A DNA stretch of 64,000 bases from JBBTCX01 sp964494205. GTDB taxonomy: Bacteria > Planctomycetota > Phycisphaerae > UBA1845. The position numbers and the translations under genes are program-made. The stretch covers positions 1 to 64,000 of the forward strand of contig CAZBRD010000012.1 of assembly GCA_964494205.1 (NCBI GenBank), given 5' to 3'. The first letter of the stretch is position 1; each line of letters begins with the position of its first letter. Below the pieces are notes generated by a model. It was not told the DNA's origin. It saw only the letters and a program-made list of their open reading frames with translations, and made no database searches. Positions 8,048 to 18,000 of the stretch are shown in pieces.

Positions 8048-11000
8048 ATGCGAGAAGACTGTCGAACATCCAAGCAAGTTTTTCTGCCGTGTTCCACTGT
8101 TGCGGTACTGGCCGCAACGCTGTTCAGCCTGGGAATTCAGGCAACGTCGTTGGCCCAAGGTGGACTGACAGGTTGCTGCGGTCCCAACGGCAACTGCATG
8201 AATGTACAACCCAGTCAGTGTGCTGCGATCGGCGGCACATCCTTGCCTCTGGGAAATCAATGCAGCCCACGAGAGGCGTGCTGTTTCGCGGCGGGTAACT
8301 GCCTGGATGTCGCACCGGAGTGCTGCACGATCTTGGGTGGCACGCCGTTGGGTGTGGGATCGATGTGCCAGGGCGATCTTGATGGCGACGGGCACGATGA
8401 TGTCTGTCCGCAAGACCCTGGTTGCGTGGTTCAACCGGGGGCGAATCAATGCCCGAACACGATGTGCCCGGTGCAGGGTGATTTCTGTCGCCCGACGGAA
8501 ATCGTCCATGACCCGATTGCGGGGACGTATCAGATCACCAAGTGCGATTGCCTGTGGGACGGCGATTGCCATATCGACGTGTTCCCAGGTGCGACGCCGG
8601 TATGCCGCAAGCAATGTCCGAACAATTTGGATTGCGCCATATTCACAACCCAGAACGCAGACGGAACAGAGACGATGAAGTGCGACTGCTCGCCGATGTG
8701 TCAGCCGCTGCCCCCACCGGCGTTTGGTTGCACGCCGATCAATTGCCCGGATGCTGATTCAACCTGTCGTCCGATCAAAGTTACGTTCCATCCGTCAACA
8801 GGCCAGTACGTCGTGAATGAATGCGATTGTACGAACGATGATCGTTGCCACGTCGTGCTTGATCCGGCGGATCCAGTCGGGCCGCATTGCGAAGGCATCT
8901 GCCCGGCCGGTCAGGACTGTACGTTCAACACGGTGGACAATGCCGACGGATCGATCACCCATTTCTGCGATTGTCAGTCAGTGCCCGCGTGCAACACATG
9001 CTGCGGCGCGAAGCCAACGTTCACCGGGTTCCCTGGAACGATCGCGTTTAACACCATCGATCGCGGAACAGCCGCTGACTTCGTCGTCAACGCCATTGAC
9101 TTCAGTGGACAAGGTGCGGCACCGATCGCCTCTCCGGACTGGACTCCGACTTTCTACAACCATGCAACGTGGAATAAGGGGTCGCTTGGTTCAGTGTTCG
9201 GCGTGACGATCGACCACCTTGGCAATGCGTATGTTGCTCAGACCTCCTCGTATGGTTTGAGCTTTGGAATTTACTCTGACGCGCTCGGTACGTTGGCGGG
9301 CGGCGTTCACGGCGGCATTTACAAGATCAACGCCGCGACCGGCGCAGCCAGCCTGTGGGTCAATCTGCCGAACACGATCGACACGACCATCACCCCGGTT
9401 TCCGAAGCTTGGCCTGAACTCGGTAACCTCGCGTTCAACTGCCCGGTGCAGCGCATGTACGTGACCAACTTCTCCGACGGTCGTATCTACAACCTGAATA
9501 CAGCCGGCACGACCGTGCAGAGCTACGACCACGCGACGGGTATTGTCTATACCGGCACCGCACCGGACATTAACGATAACCCCAACACGTTCGCGCCGTT
9601 GGGCGAGCGCGTGTGGGCGGTTCAGCCGAGCCAGGGTCGTCTCTACTACAGCGTGTGGTGGGAAGATCAGGGCCGTCCGAACCCGGGCCAGCAGAACCAA
9701 ATCTGGTCGGTTGGTCTGACGGGAGCGGGCGACTTCATCCCCGGGTCGGCACAACTTGAAATTGTCATGGGTGATATTTGGAGCGGTGCGGGTTATTCCA
9801 ACCCCGTTTCGGATATCACGTTCACGCCGAACTGCTGCATGATTGTGGCAGAGCGAAGTATGGAAGCCGATACATTCAGCTGGGCTCACCAGTCGCGCGC
9901 CATCGAGTTCTGTCCGACTACGACCGGCACGTGGGTTCCGTCAGGCACACCGTTCCAGATCGGCGGCGGCGGAAACAACAGCTCGGGTGGTATCGATTAT
10001 GACTACGATTCAGTTAACTCAGTATTCCAGGTTTGGGTCACCGGCGACTACCTGATCACCTACGGTGGAGGTCCCGCGTGGGTGTATGGCATTCAAGGAT
10101 TGCCAAGCACCGGTGGCACCACGGCCAACAGCACTCACATCGACTCGGATCAGAACACGGCCTTCCAGGACAAGTTCCAGCAAGGCGACGTCGAAGTCAC
10201 CTGTCCGGGTTGCTCGCCGAACGTCTTGGTTGCTTGCTGCACGCCAGACCATACCTGCACAAACCTCGATCCGATTTGCTGCCAGCAAGAAGGCGGCATT
10301 CCGGGACCGGCGGGTGCATTGTGCGGTTCCATTGAAGAGTGTTGCTTCCCTGATGGCACAAACCAAATCATGGATGCGGCTTGCTGTATAGCGGCAGGAG
10401 GGACGCCGCAGGGGCCAGGCACCGGAACGGTGTCGCTGGCTCCCGGCGCCTGCTGTTTGCCGCCGGGCGATCCGCTCGGTCCATGTGCATTCATCAATCC
10501 GCTTTGCTGTTCGAGTCGAGGTGGAACGTTCCTCGGGTTCTTCGTGATGTGCACGGACAACGATGCGAACGGCAACGGTTTGAATGACTCTTGCGACCCG
10601 CAGTGCGAACCGCTTCCAAGCGGATTCGGTTGCACCGATTCGGTGTGTCCGGTTCCACCTCCGGGTGAGAAGTGCCGTCCCAGCGAAGTCATTTGCGACA
10701 ATTTCGGTAATTGCCGCGTGACTGAGTGCGATTGCACCGGTCTTGATGAGTGCAAGCTGAAACACAACGGCCCGGGTCACTTCTATTGCGAAGGTATATG
10801 CCTCACGAACCCGGCGCTGCATTGCGAACTGTATAAGGAGCAGACAGCTGCGGGAGTCAGATTCTATTGCGACTGCCTTGGCGATCCGATTGTAGAGGCC
10901 TGCTGCCTGCCGGACGGTTCGTGCGCTGTCATGACAGCCGATCAATGCACCGCGCTGGGTGGAACACCACTGGGCGTCGGTTCAAGTTGCCTCGGCGTGG

Positions 11001-13471
11001 AGGCCTGCTGCTTCACTGATGCAACGGGCGTCCTCGCTTGCCAGGACATGGACAAGCTCTGCTGCGAGAAGTTCTACAGCGGTTCTGCTCAGGGTCCGGG
11101 CTCGATGTGTCAGGGTGACAACAACGGCAACGGCATCGACGATGAGTGCGAACCGCCGGGATGCGAGCCGCCTCCGCCGGGAGTCTTCACTTGTCCGTCA
11201 GTGCAGTGCCCACAACAAGGCGATAAGTGTCAACCGAAGTGTATCGACTTTGACATCGTCAACGACATTTTCACTGTCAGTGAGTGCGAGTGCAGTCGAC
11301 CGGGCGAGTGCTACGCCACGCTTGGTTCGGATACGCCGAATTGCATTGGCAATTGCGATACAGACGAAATCTGCACGCAAACGGCCACAGTCATTGCTCC
11401 GGGCGTCACTCGATATTGCTGCCATTGTGAATCGGCCCCGCCGGATTGCGAGCCGACGATCGATCGCACTAGGTGCAAACCGCACGATTGCCCGAATGAC
11501 AATGAAGTCTGTATTCCGAAGTGCATGTTGTTCGACGGATTCAACACAACGGTTGAGGATTGCGAATGCCGTCGACAGGAAGAGTGCCATCCGGTCGCGA
11601 GCACAATCGTTCCGCCGCTCGCTCCTTCTTGCGATGGCTTCTGTCCGCCGGGTTACAACTGCATCGAAACCGTAACCACGGATGGCTTGCCGCCGGGTCT
11701 CAGCCGTATCTGCTGCGAATGCGAGCCGATGTGTCCGCTGCCCGATCCGACAGCAGATGATCCATGTGCGTTCTACCAGGCGACGAGCTGCGTCGACGGT
11801 TCACCGCATGATCTGTGCATGGCCAATCTCGTGCACATCGGTCCGGGTCCGTTGGATGGTCCGTGGCCATATGTCGATGATTGCACGTGCACTAATCCGA
11901 TCGCGTGCTCTCCGGTGACGCTGACGCCGATTCCGGGGACGCTCGACTACAACCTGTCGTGCATCGGCGACTGCTTCCCGCCGGAAGTTGGCAAGTGCCA
12001 GGTTGAGATCAACGGAGTTCCCACCGGCGTGCAAACCGTGTTCACCGGTGACCTTAGCTTCAACGACATCATTACCTGCGGTTGCGGCGATCCTCCGATC
12101 GACGCGTGCCCGCTGCCCACGCCGCCGGCGGTCGACATCTGCGCCTTGCGTCAGCCGTACGACTGCAGGAAGGGTTTGGACAGTGACCATTGCTTCCCGA
12201 CCAAGATCGTCTGGAATCCGGCGACGGGTCAGGCGACCGCAGAGTCGTGTGAATGCATGTCGCAAAATGATTGTCACGTGGTCTACGAAGGTGGGTTCGG
12301 GCTTCCGCCAACCTGTGGAGGCATTTGTCCGCAGACGGGCGACCAGTGCACGCCGACAATCGTAAACAACCCCGACGGCACGCAGGAATTCTCGTGCGAT
12401 TGCTGTCCGCCAAACGACGTGACCATCAATATCTCAACAGGCGTCACGCAGTCAGGCGGGTTCATCCCTGTCGGCAACAACGATGACACGTGGACCGTGG
12501 TGGCTGCACCAATTGGTTCGCCGCCGTATCCGCCAAAGGTCATCAACCCGCACCCGGCGTGGTTGACGATTCCGGGTACGCAGTGGATCAGCGCTGCGGC
12601 TACCGGTCCGAACGGTACCTACGATTATCAGTACTGCTTCTGCCTGGCGGATGACTATGAGAACGCCTACCTGACGTTCTTGATGCGAGCGGATGACAAG
12701 GCCACGTTGTATTTCAACGGCTACCCGATCGTTTCGACGCCGCCGAGTTATTCGTTCAGCACCAGCCCGCCGGTAGGCGTGTCGCTGATCGGATACTTCC
12801 AGGCCGGCACGAACTGCATCGATGTGATCGTCGAGAATACGCACGGCGTGGTGACGGGTCTGAACCTGTGGGGCGAAGTGCATGCCGACAACGGGCAGTG
12901 CTGCTGTGAACCGGAACCGGGCGGCTTCTCGTGCAAGCCGACGACCTGTCCAAATCCAAATGAGGTTTGCAGGCCGACGAAGTATGAGTGCATTCCGGGC
13001 GGGCTTTGCCATGTGACCGAATGCGATTGCATGGGTCCGAATGGGTGTCATGCCGAAATCAGTCCGTTGGTAGGCGGCGGCGTCTTCTGCACCGGCGGGT
13101 GCCCTGCGTTCGGTCAGACCTGTCAGCGGACCGACAACGAACTCGCCAACGGCACGATTGAATCTGTGTGCAGTTGCGGAATCATTTGCGATGATCCAAC
13201 GGACTGCAACGACAGCAATGCGTGCACGTGCGATTCGTGTGTTTCGGGTGGTTGCGTGAACACGCCCGTCACGTACGGAAACGTCAATTGCATCGGGCCA
13301 GCGGCGCCAAACCTAGATGACATTCTCTGCGTCCTGAATGGGTTCGCGAATTTCAGCGCCTGTCGCAATGGCGATATCCATCCGTGCACCGGCGACAACA
13401 TCATTAACCTTGATGACATTCTCAAGGTTCTCGCGGCGTTCTCAGGTAACGACGCGTGTGGATGTCCGTAA
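8048..13471 (+). CDS. Giant secreted cysteine-rich modular protein with dockerin-like C-terminus
   Basis: A 1807-residue protein. GGGGGAG 7 nt before the ATG at 8048 decides the start, giving a signal peptide with a core around VAVLAATLFSLGIQA and cleavage near SLAQ. Two kinds of Cys module alternate: short 'ACCLPDGSC...CxxxGGTPLGVGSxC' modules (8170-8400, 10220-10600, 10900-11150) and at least eight ~95-residue modules with the frame CP-CRPTK-CDC-CH-CxGxCP-C-CDC (8400-8990, 10600-10880, 11160-12410, 12900-13190). Between them lie a propeller-like domain (about 9000-10200) and a beta-sandwich-like domain (12420-12890). The C-terminus has two NLDDIL/INLDDIL dockerin-like repeats. Presumably disulfide-rich and displayed outside the cell; ligand unknown. 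A terminator follows. Confidence 0.85.
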   Translation: MREDCRTSKQVFLPCSTVAVLAATLFSLGIQATSLAQGGLTGCCGPNGNCMNVQPSQCAAIGGTSLPLGNQCSPREACCFAAGNCLDVAPECCTILGGTPLGVGSMCQGDLDGDGHDDVCPQDPGCVVQPGANQCPNTMCPVQGDFCRPTEIVHDPIAGTYQITKCDCLWDGDCHIDVFPGATPVCRKQCPNNLDCAIFTTQNADGTETMKCDCSPMCQPLPPPAFGCTPINCPDADSTCRPIKVTFHPSTGQYVVNECDCTNDDRCHVVLDPADPVGPHCEGICPAGQDCTFNTVDNADGSITHFCDCQSVPACNTCCGAKPTFTGFPGTIAFNTIDRGTAADFVVNAIDFSGQGAAPIASPDWTPTFYNHATWNKGSLGSVFGVTIDHLGNAYVAQTSSYGLSFGIYSDALGTLAGGVHGGIYKINAATGAASLWVNLPNTIDTTITPVSEAWPELGNLAFNCPVQRMYVTNFSDGRIYNLNTAGTTVQSYDHATGIVYTGTAPDINDNPNTFAPLGERVWAVQPSQGRLYYSVWWEDQGRPNPGQQNQIWSVGLTGAGDFIPGSAQLEIVMGDIWSGAGYSNPVSDITFTPNCCMIVAERSMEADTFSWAHQSRAIEFCPTTTGTWVPSGTPFQIGGGGNNSSGGIDYDYDSVNSVFQVWVTGDYLITYGGGPAWVYGIQGLPSTGGTTANSTHIDSDQNTAFQDKFQQGDVEVTCPGCSPNVLVACCTPDHTCTNLDPICCQQEGGIPGPAGALCGSIEECCFPDGTNQIMDAACCIAAGGTPQGPGTGTVSLAPGACCLPPGDPLGPCAFINPLCCSSRGGTFLGFFVMCTDNDANGNGLNDSCDPQCEPLPSGFGCTDSVCPVPPPGEKCRPSEVICDNFGNCRVTECDCTGLDECKLKHNGPGHFYCEGICLTNPALHCELYKEQTAAGVRFYCDCLGDPIVEACCLPDGSCAVMTADQCTALGGTPLGVGSSCLGVEACCFTDATGVLACQDMDKLCCEKFYSGSAQGPGSMCQGDNNGNGIDDECEPPGCEPPPPGVFTCPSVQCPQQGDKCQPKCIDFDIVNDIFTVSECECSRPGECYATLGSDTPNCIGNCDTDEICTQTATVIAPGVTRYCCHCESAPPDCEPTIDRTRCKPHDCPNDNEVCIPKCMLFDGFNTTVEDCECRRQEECHPVASTIVPPLAPSCDGFCPPGYNCIETVTTDGLPPGLSRICCECEPMCPLPDPTADDPCAFYQATSCVDGSPHDLCMANLVHIGPGPLDGPWPYVDDCTCTNPIACSPVTLTPIPGTLDYNLSCIGDCFPPEVGKCQVEINGVPTGVQTVFTGDLSFNDIITCGCGDPPIDACPLPTPPAVDICALRQPYDCRKGLDSDHCFPTKIVWNPATGQATAESCECMSQNDCHVVYEGGFGLPPTCGGICPQTGDQCTPTIVNNPDGTQEFSCDCCPPNDVTINISTGVTQSGGFIPVGNNDDTWTVVAAPIGSPPYPPKVINPHPAWLTIPGTQWISAAATGPNGTYDYQYCFCLADDYENAYLTFLMRADDKATLYFNGYPIVSTPPSYSFSTSPPVGVSLIGYFQAGTNCIDVIVENTHGVVTGLNLWGEVHADNGQCCCEPEPGGFSCKPTTCPNPNEVCRPTKYECIPGGLCHVTECDCMGPNGCHAEISPLVGGGVFCTGGCPAFGQTCQRTDNELANGTIESVCSCGIICDDPTDCNDSNACTCDSCVSGGCVNTPVTYGNVNCIGPAAPNLDDILCVLNGFANFSACRNGDIHPCTGDNIINLDDILKVLAAFSGNDACGCP

Positions 13472-13537
13472 TGTGATCGTAACGCTCCGTGGCGAGTGAT
13501 CGATGTCGCTTGCCGCGGAGGATTCAACGAATGCGGC

Positions 13538-13564
13538 GCGAGGTTGAGCCAGTCTCAACCTCGC
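13538..13564 (+). terminator. Perfect 11-bp hairpin downstream of the Cys-rich gene
   Basis: GCGAGGTTGAG (13538-13548), loop CCAGT, CTCAACCTCGC (13554-13564). There is no T-run, so by itself it is a weak terminator; it may protect the 3' end ahead of the stronger terminator 35 nt further on. Confidence 0.5.
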
Positions 13565-13598
13565 CTCGCCATACAGAACACCCCATCGAGGGCCCCTT

Positions 13599-13641
13599 GG
13601 CGGACGTGACAGGGTCTCCCCTTCACGTCCGCCGCGTTTTT
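13599..13641 (+). terminator. Rho-independent terminator of the Cys-rich gene
   Basis: A perfect 11-bp stem GGCGGACGTGA/TCACGTCCGCC (13599-13609 with 13623-13633) with a 13-nt loop, followed by TTTTT at 13637-13641. It separates the secreted-protein gene from the efflux operon. Confidence 0.75.
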
Positions 13642-13720
13642 ACTCAAAAACAAATTGCTGGGTTCCACCCGCAAATGACTGAGTGGCCGTCAATTTGAAA
13701 TCTGAAACTGCACGAAACGC

Positions 13721-13747
13721 GCAATCTATGCCTGGCATACGCATTGC
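13721..13747. promoter_or_regulatory. Imperfect palindrome upstream of the efflux operon (candidate operator)
   Basis: Arms GCAAT-C-TATGC and GCATA-CGC-ATTGC around a central CTG give a 27-nt near-symmetric site about 80 nt before the adaptor start codon. Size and symmetry fit a dimeric repressor such as TetR or MarR type, but no such regulator is encoded nearby. No clear promoter boxes were found beside it. Confidence 0.35.
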
Positions 13748-13824
13748 TAGTACTGATACGGGGGGTTACGATCCTTCGACGCGGCGAGCCCTGGTTGGCT
13801 GGGAGACATTTCGGAGTGCCCTTA

Positions 13825-15069
13825 ATGAGCTGTCAATTTGCAGGAAGAGTATACGTCATCGCGGGGAGCGCCCTTTTGTGTGTATTGGCGTGCAAGCCGC
13901 CACAACAGCAGGCTGCCCCCCCGCCCAAGCCGCCGGAAGTCACGATCAGCCAGGTTGTGGAGCGGTCGGTGACTGACTTTGAAGACTTCACCGGTCGGCT
14001 TGAAGCGACCGAGACAGTGGAAATCCACGCACGGGTGCGCGGATACCTCAACGCCGTTCACTTCACCGACGGTCAGGAAGTCAAAACGGGCACGCCCTTG
14101 TTTGACATTGACCCACGCACCTACGAAGCAGAACTGAAGAACGCCGAAGGACTCAAAGCGCAATGGATGGCCAAACGCGACAAAGCCAAGGCAGACGTCG
14201 CGCGGTACGAGGGACTTGTTCCAACCGGTGCCGCCAGCGCACAAGACCTCGACAAGGCGCGTGCGGAACTTGGAGAGGCTATCTCAGCTATTCAGTCCGC
14301 TGAGGCAGCCATCGATCTTGCCAAGCTCGATCTGGAGTTCGCAAAAATCACGGCGCCCATCGACGGACAGGTGGGCCGGGCGTTGATCACTAAGGGGAAT
14401 CTCGTTCAGACTGGCGTGGGGCAGGATTCGTTGCTGACGACGATCGTTTCACTCGATCCGATGTATGTTTATTTCGACGTCGACGAGCGCACGCTTCTGC
14501 GGTTTCGCGAAAGGCATCGAACCACGACGGGTGAGAGCAAGGCTCCTGAATCCGTTGCGGACCTCAAGGTGCCGCTGCAAATGGGCTTGGCCGACGAGAG
14601 CGGATTCTCCTACCACGGCTACATGAACTTCGCCGACAATCGTGTCGACGAGACCACGGGCACGATTCGCGTGCGCGGCACATTCGACAACAGCAAGCGG
14701 ATTTTCAAACCCGGACTCTTCGCGCGCGTGAGGCTCGCGTGCACCGAGCCCTATCCAGCCGTTCTTGTCGCGGACGCGGCGATCGGCACGGATCAAGGAA
14801 CGAAGTACGTTTTGACCGTCAACGATCAGAACACAGTCGAACGGCGACTCGTCAAGCTCGGTCCGCTTCAGGACGACGGGCTGCGTGTAGTCACGGACGG
14901 ACTCAAGTCCGGCGAGTGGATCATCACCAACGGCATACAACGTGCGCGAACGGGCAAGCCTGTCACGCCGCAAAAGGCTGACATGCCATCGCGACAGGTT
15001 AAGTCTACAAAATCACCCGCGGTCACCAAACCGGTTACAACCCAACCAGCTGCGCCCAGCGGCAAGTAA
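13825..15069 (+). CDS. RND efflux periplasmic adaptor lipoprotein (HlyD/AcrA family)
   Basis: A 414-residue protein from the ATG at 13825, preceded by GGAG at 8-9 nt; frames further upstream lack a signal peptide. The lipobox VLAC in ALLCVLACKPP predicts an inner-membrane-anchored lipoprotein. Domain order is that of MexA/AcrA: first biotinyl-lipoyl half (HARVRGYLNAVHFTDGQEVKTGTPLFDID), alpha-helical hairpin (about residues 115-180), second lipoyl half (FAKITAPIDGQVGRALITKGNLV), beta-barrel and membrane-proximal domain. A Pro- and Lys-rich tail ends the protein. It links the pump encoded 12 nt downstream with the outer-membrane channel. Substrate cannot be predicted. Confidence 0.93.
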   Translation: MSCQFAGRVYVIAGSALLCVLACKPPQQQAAPPPKPPEVTISQVVERSVTDFEDFTGRLEATETVEIHARVRGYLNAVHFTDGQEVKTGTPLFDIDPRTYEAELKNAEGLKAQWMAKRDKAKADVARYEGLVPTGAASAQDLDKARAELGEAISAIQSAEAAIDLAKLDLEFAKITAPIDGQVGRALITKGNLVQTGVGQDSLLTTIVSLDPMYVYFDVDERTLLRFRERHRTTTGESKAPESVADLKVPLQMGLADESGFSYHGYMNFADNRVDETTGTIRVRGTFDNSKRIFKPGLFARVRLACTEPYPAVLVADAAIGTDQGTKYVLTVNDQNTVERRLVKLGPLQDDGLRVVTDGLKSGEWIITNGIQRARTGKPVTPQKADMPSRQVKSTKSPAVTKPVTTQPAAPSGK

Positions 15070-15081
15070 GCGAGGACTGTC

Positions 15082-18000
15082 ATGTTTGCGACCGCCTTTA
15101 TTGATCGACCGGTATTTGCATCGGTCCTCTCGATCGTGATCGTGCTGCTCGGCGTGGTTGCTCTTGAGAAGTTGCCCATCGCGCAGTATCCGGAGATCGT
15201 CCCCCCCACCATCCAGATTTCAGCGACTTACCCCGGTGCTAACGCGAAAGTGGTGGCAGATACCGTGGCGTCACCGATCGAACAGGAAGTCAACGGCGTC
15301 GAGAACATGCTTTATATGTTCTCGAAGTCGACGAACGACGGGCAGATGTACTTAGACGTCACGTTCAACGTCGGCACCGATCTGAACATGGCCCAGGTGC
15401 TCACGCAGAACCGCGTCGCCATCGCCGAAGCCAAGCTTCCCGAAGAAGTGAAACGGCAAGGCGTCACGACCAAGAAAAAGTCGCCGTCGATCCTGCTGTG
15501 CATCAATCTCATTTCGCCGGATGGAAAGTACGACCAGCTTTACCTCAGCAACTACGCGACGATCCAGGTGAAGGATGCCCTCTCGCGATTGACCGGCATC
15601 GGCGACGTGACGTTTCTGGGTGCGCGCGATTACAGCATGCGCGTATGGCTTGACCCGGAAAAATTGGCTTCGCGCGGCATGACAGCCAGCGACGTCACCA
15701 ACGCCTTGCAGGAGCAGAACGTGCAGGTGGCTGCGGGTCGCCTCGGTCAGCCGCCCGCGCCCGAAGGCCAAGCATTTCAGCTGACCATCAACACAATGGG
15801 CCGATTGCTCGACCCGGACGAATTCGCAGACATCATCATCAAAACCGGCGCGCAGGGTCAGGTCACGCGCATTCGCGACATTGGTCGCACGGAACTTGGC
15901 GCGAAGAATTACGACGTCAACAGCTATCTCGACGGCAAGCCGTGCATCACGCTGGCTGTATTTCAGTTGCCGGGGTCGAACGCGCTAGCCACCGCCGACG
16001 GTGTAAAGGCCAAGATGGAGGAGCTGAAAGCGCGGTTCCCGGCGGGTCTGGATTATCGCATCGTCTACGACACGACGGTCTTCATCGATGAGTCGATTCA
16101 CGAAGTGTACAAGACGTTGTACGAAGCCTTCGCGCTCGTCTTTATCGTGGTGCTCATTTTCCTTCAAAATTGGCGTGCGTGCATCGTCCCGATGGTGGCT
16201 GTGCCGGTGTCATTGATTGGCACCTGCGCCGTGATGGCGATGCTGGGCTTCTCGCTGAATAACCTGTCGCTGTTCGGGCTTGTGCTTGCGATCGGCATTG
16301 TGGTTGACGACGCAATCGTGGTCGTCGAGAGCGTCGAGATGCACATGGCCAAGGGGCTCGCGCCGCGCGAAGCGACCTACAAATCGATGGAAGAACTATG
16401 GGTCGCGCTGATTGCCATTGCGTTCGGTTTGAGCGCGGTGTTTATCCCCGCCGGTTTCATCAGCGGCATCAGCGGACAGTTCTATCGACAGTTCGCGTTG
16501 ACGATCGCGGTGGCTACGTTGATTTCGGCGTTTAACTCGCTCACACTCAGCCCGGCGCTGTGTGCCCTTCTACTCAAGCCGCATGAACACGGTAGTGATG
16601 CCAAACATCGCGAGGTTCTGCCGCGTTTTGGAATTGTCATTCTCGTTGGATTGCTCGGTTACTTGATTCTCCCGAAGTACCTGGGGCCGATGGTGGGTGT
16701 TCAGATGCCCGTCGCTGGCGGGCATGGTGCCGAGGAAGTTCACGCGACATCCACGTATGGCCCGTTGGCTGTGCGTGTTGGCGCGTTTCTCATCGGCGGT
16801 GTCGTGGGGTTGCTCATCAGCGGCATTATCAACCGGATACTTGGTACGTTCTTTCACGCGTTCAACTGGGCATTTGATCGCCTCGTCAACGCGTACGGGT
16901 TCACCGTTGCCGGCGTGCTGCGCATCAGCGTCGTCATGCTGGCGATCTACGTCGGGCTGATTTACCTGTCGTATCTCGGGTTCATGACGGTTCCGGTCGG
17001 GTTTATTCCGGAGCAGGACAAGGGCTACCTGATCGTCAACGCACAATTGCCCGACGGCGCAAGCCTCGAGCGGACGGAGGCGGTGGTCAATCACCTTGAG
17101 AAAATCGCATCCGAGACGCCGGGTGTCATGCACACGATCGCGGTCCCGGGCTATTCGATTCTTAATTCCACCAACATCTCGAATGTCGGCGGCATGTTCA
17201 TCATTCTCGATCCGTTTGATAAACGAAAGAAAGACCCGGCGCTGTCCGCGAACGCGGTGGCGACGAAGCTTCGAGAGGGGTACAGCCACGTGCAGGAGGC
17301 GCTGGTGGCTGTGTTTGGCGCGCCGCCGGTTGACGGACTTGGCAACACCGGCGGATTCAAAATGCAGATTCAGGATCGCAGCGACTCGGGAATCGCGGCG
17401 TTGCAGGAAGGCGTGGAAGGCGTCGCCACGGAAGGTAATGCTCAGCCGGGGCTTGTCGGCCTGTTCAGCAGTTTTCGTGCGAATCAGCCGCAGGTGTTTG
17501 TGGACTTGAACCGAACACAGGCGAAGTCGCAGGGAATTGCGCTGACCGAAATCTTTTCCACGCTACAGACCTATCTTGGTTCGATGTACGCGAACGACTT
17601 CACGCGCTTTGGCCGCAACTGGCAGGTGAACGTGCAGGCGGAACCGGCGTTTCGATTGCAGCCGGAGGACATCACGCGACTCAAGGTGCGCAACGCCAAG
17701 GGTGACATGGTGCCGATCGGCGCTGTCGTCTCGGTGAACGAATCGAGCGGTCCCGCGATCGTAAATCACTACAACATGTTCCCATCGGCGGAGGTCAACG
17801 GCGGCACGCTGCCGGGTGTCAGCTCCGGCCAGGCGATCACCATGATGGAGAAAGTAGCGGAACAGGAGCTTTCCTCGACGATGGGTTTCGAGTGGACCGA
17901 GCTGGCGTTGCAGCAGAAGCTCGCGGGCAATACCGCCATCTTTGTTTTCATCCTCGGTGCGTTGCTCGTCTTCCTGGTTCACTCTGCGGAGTATGAAAGC

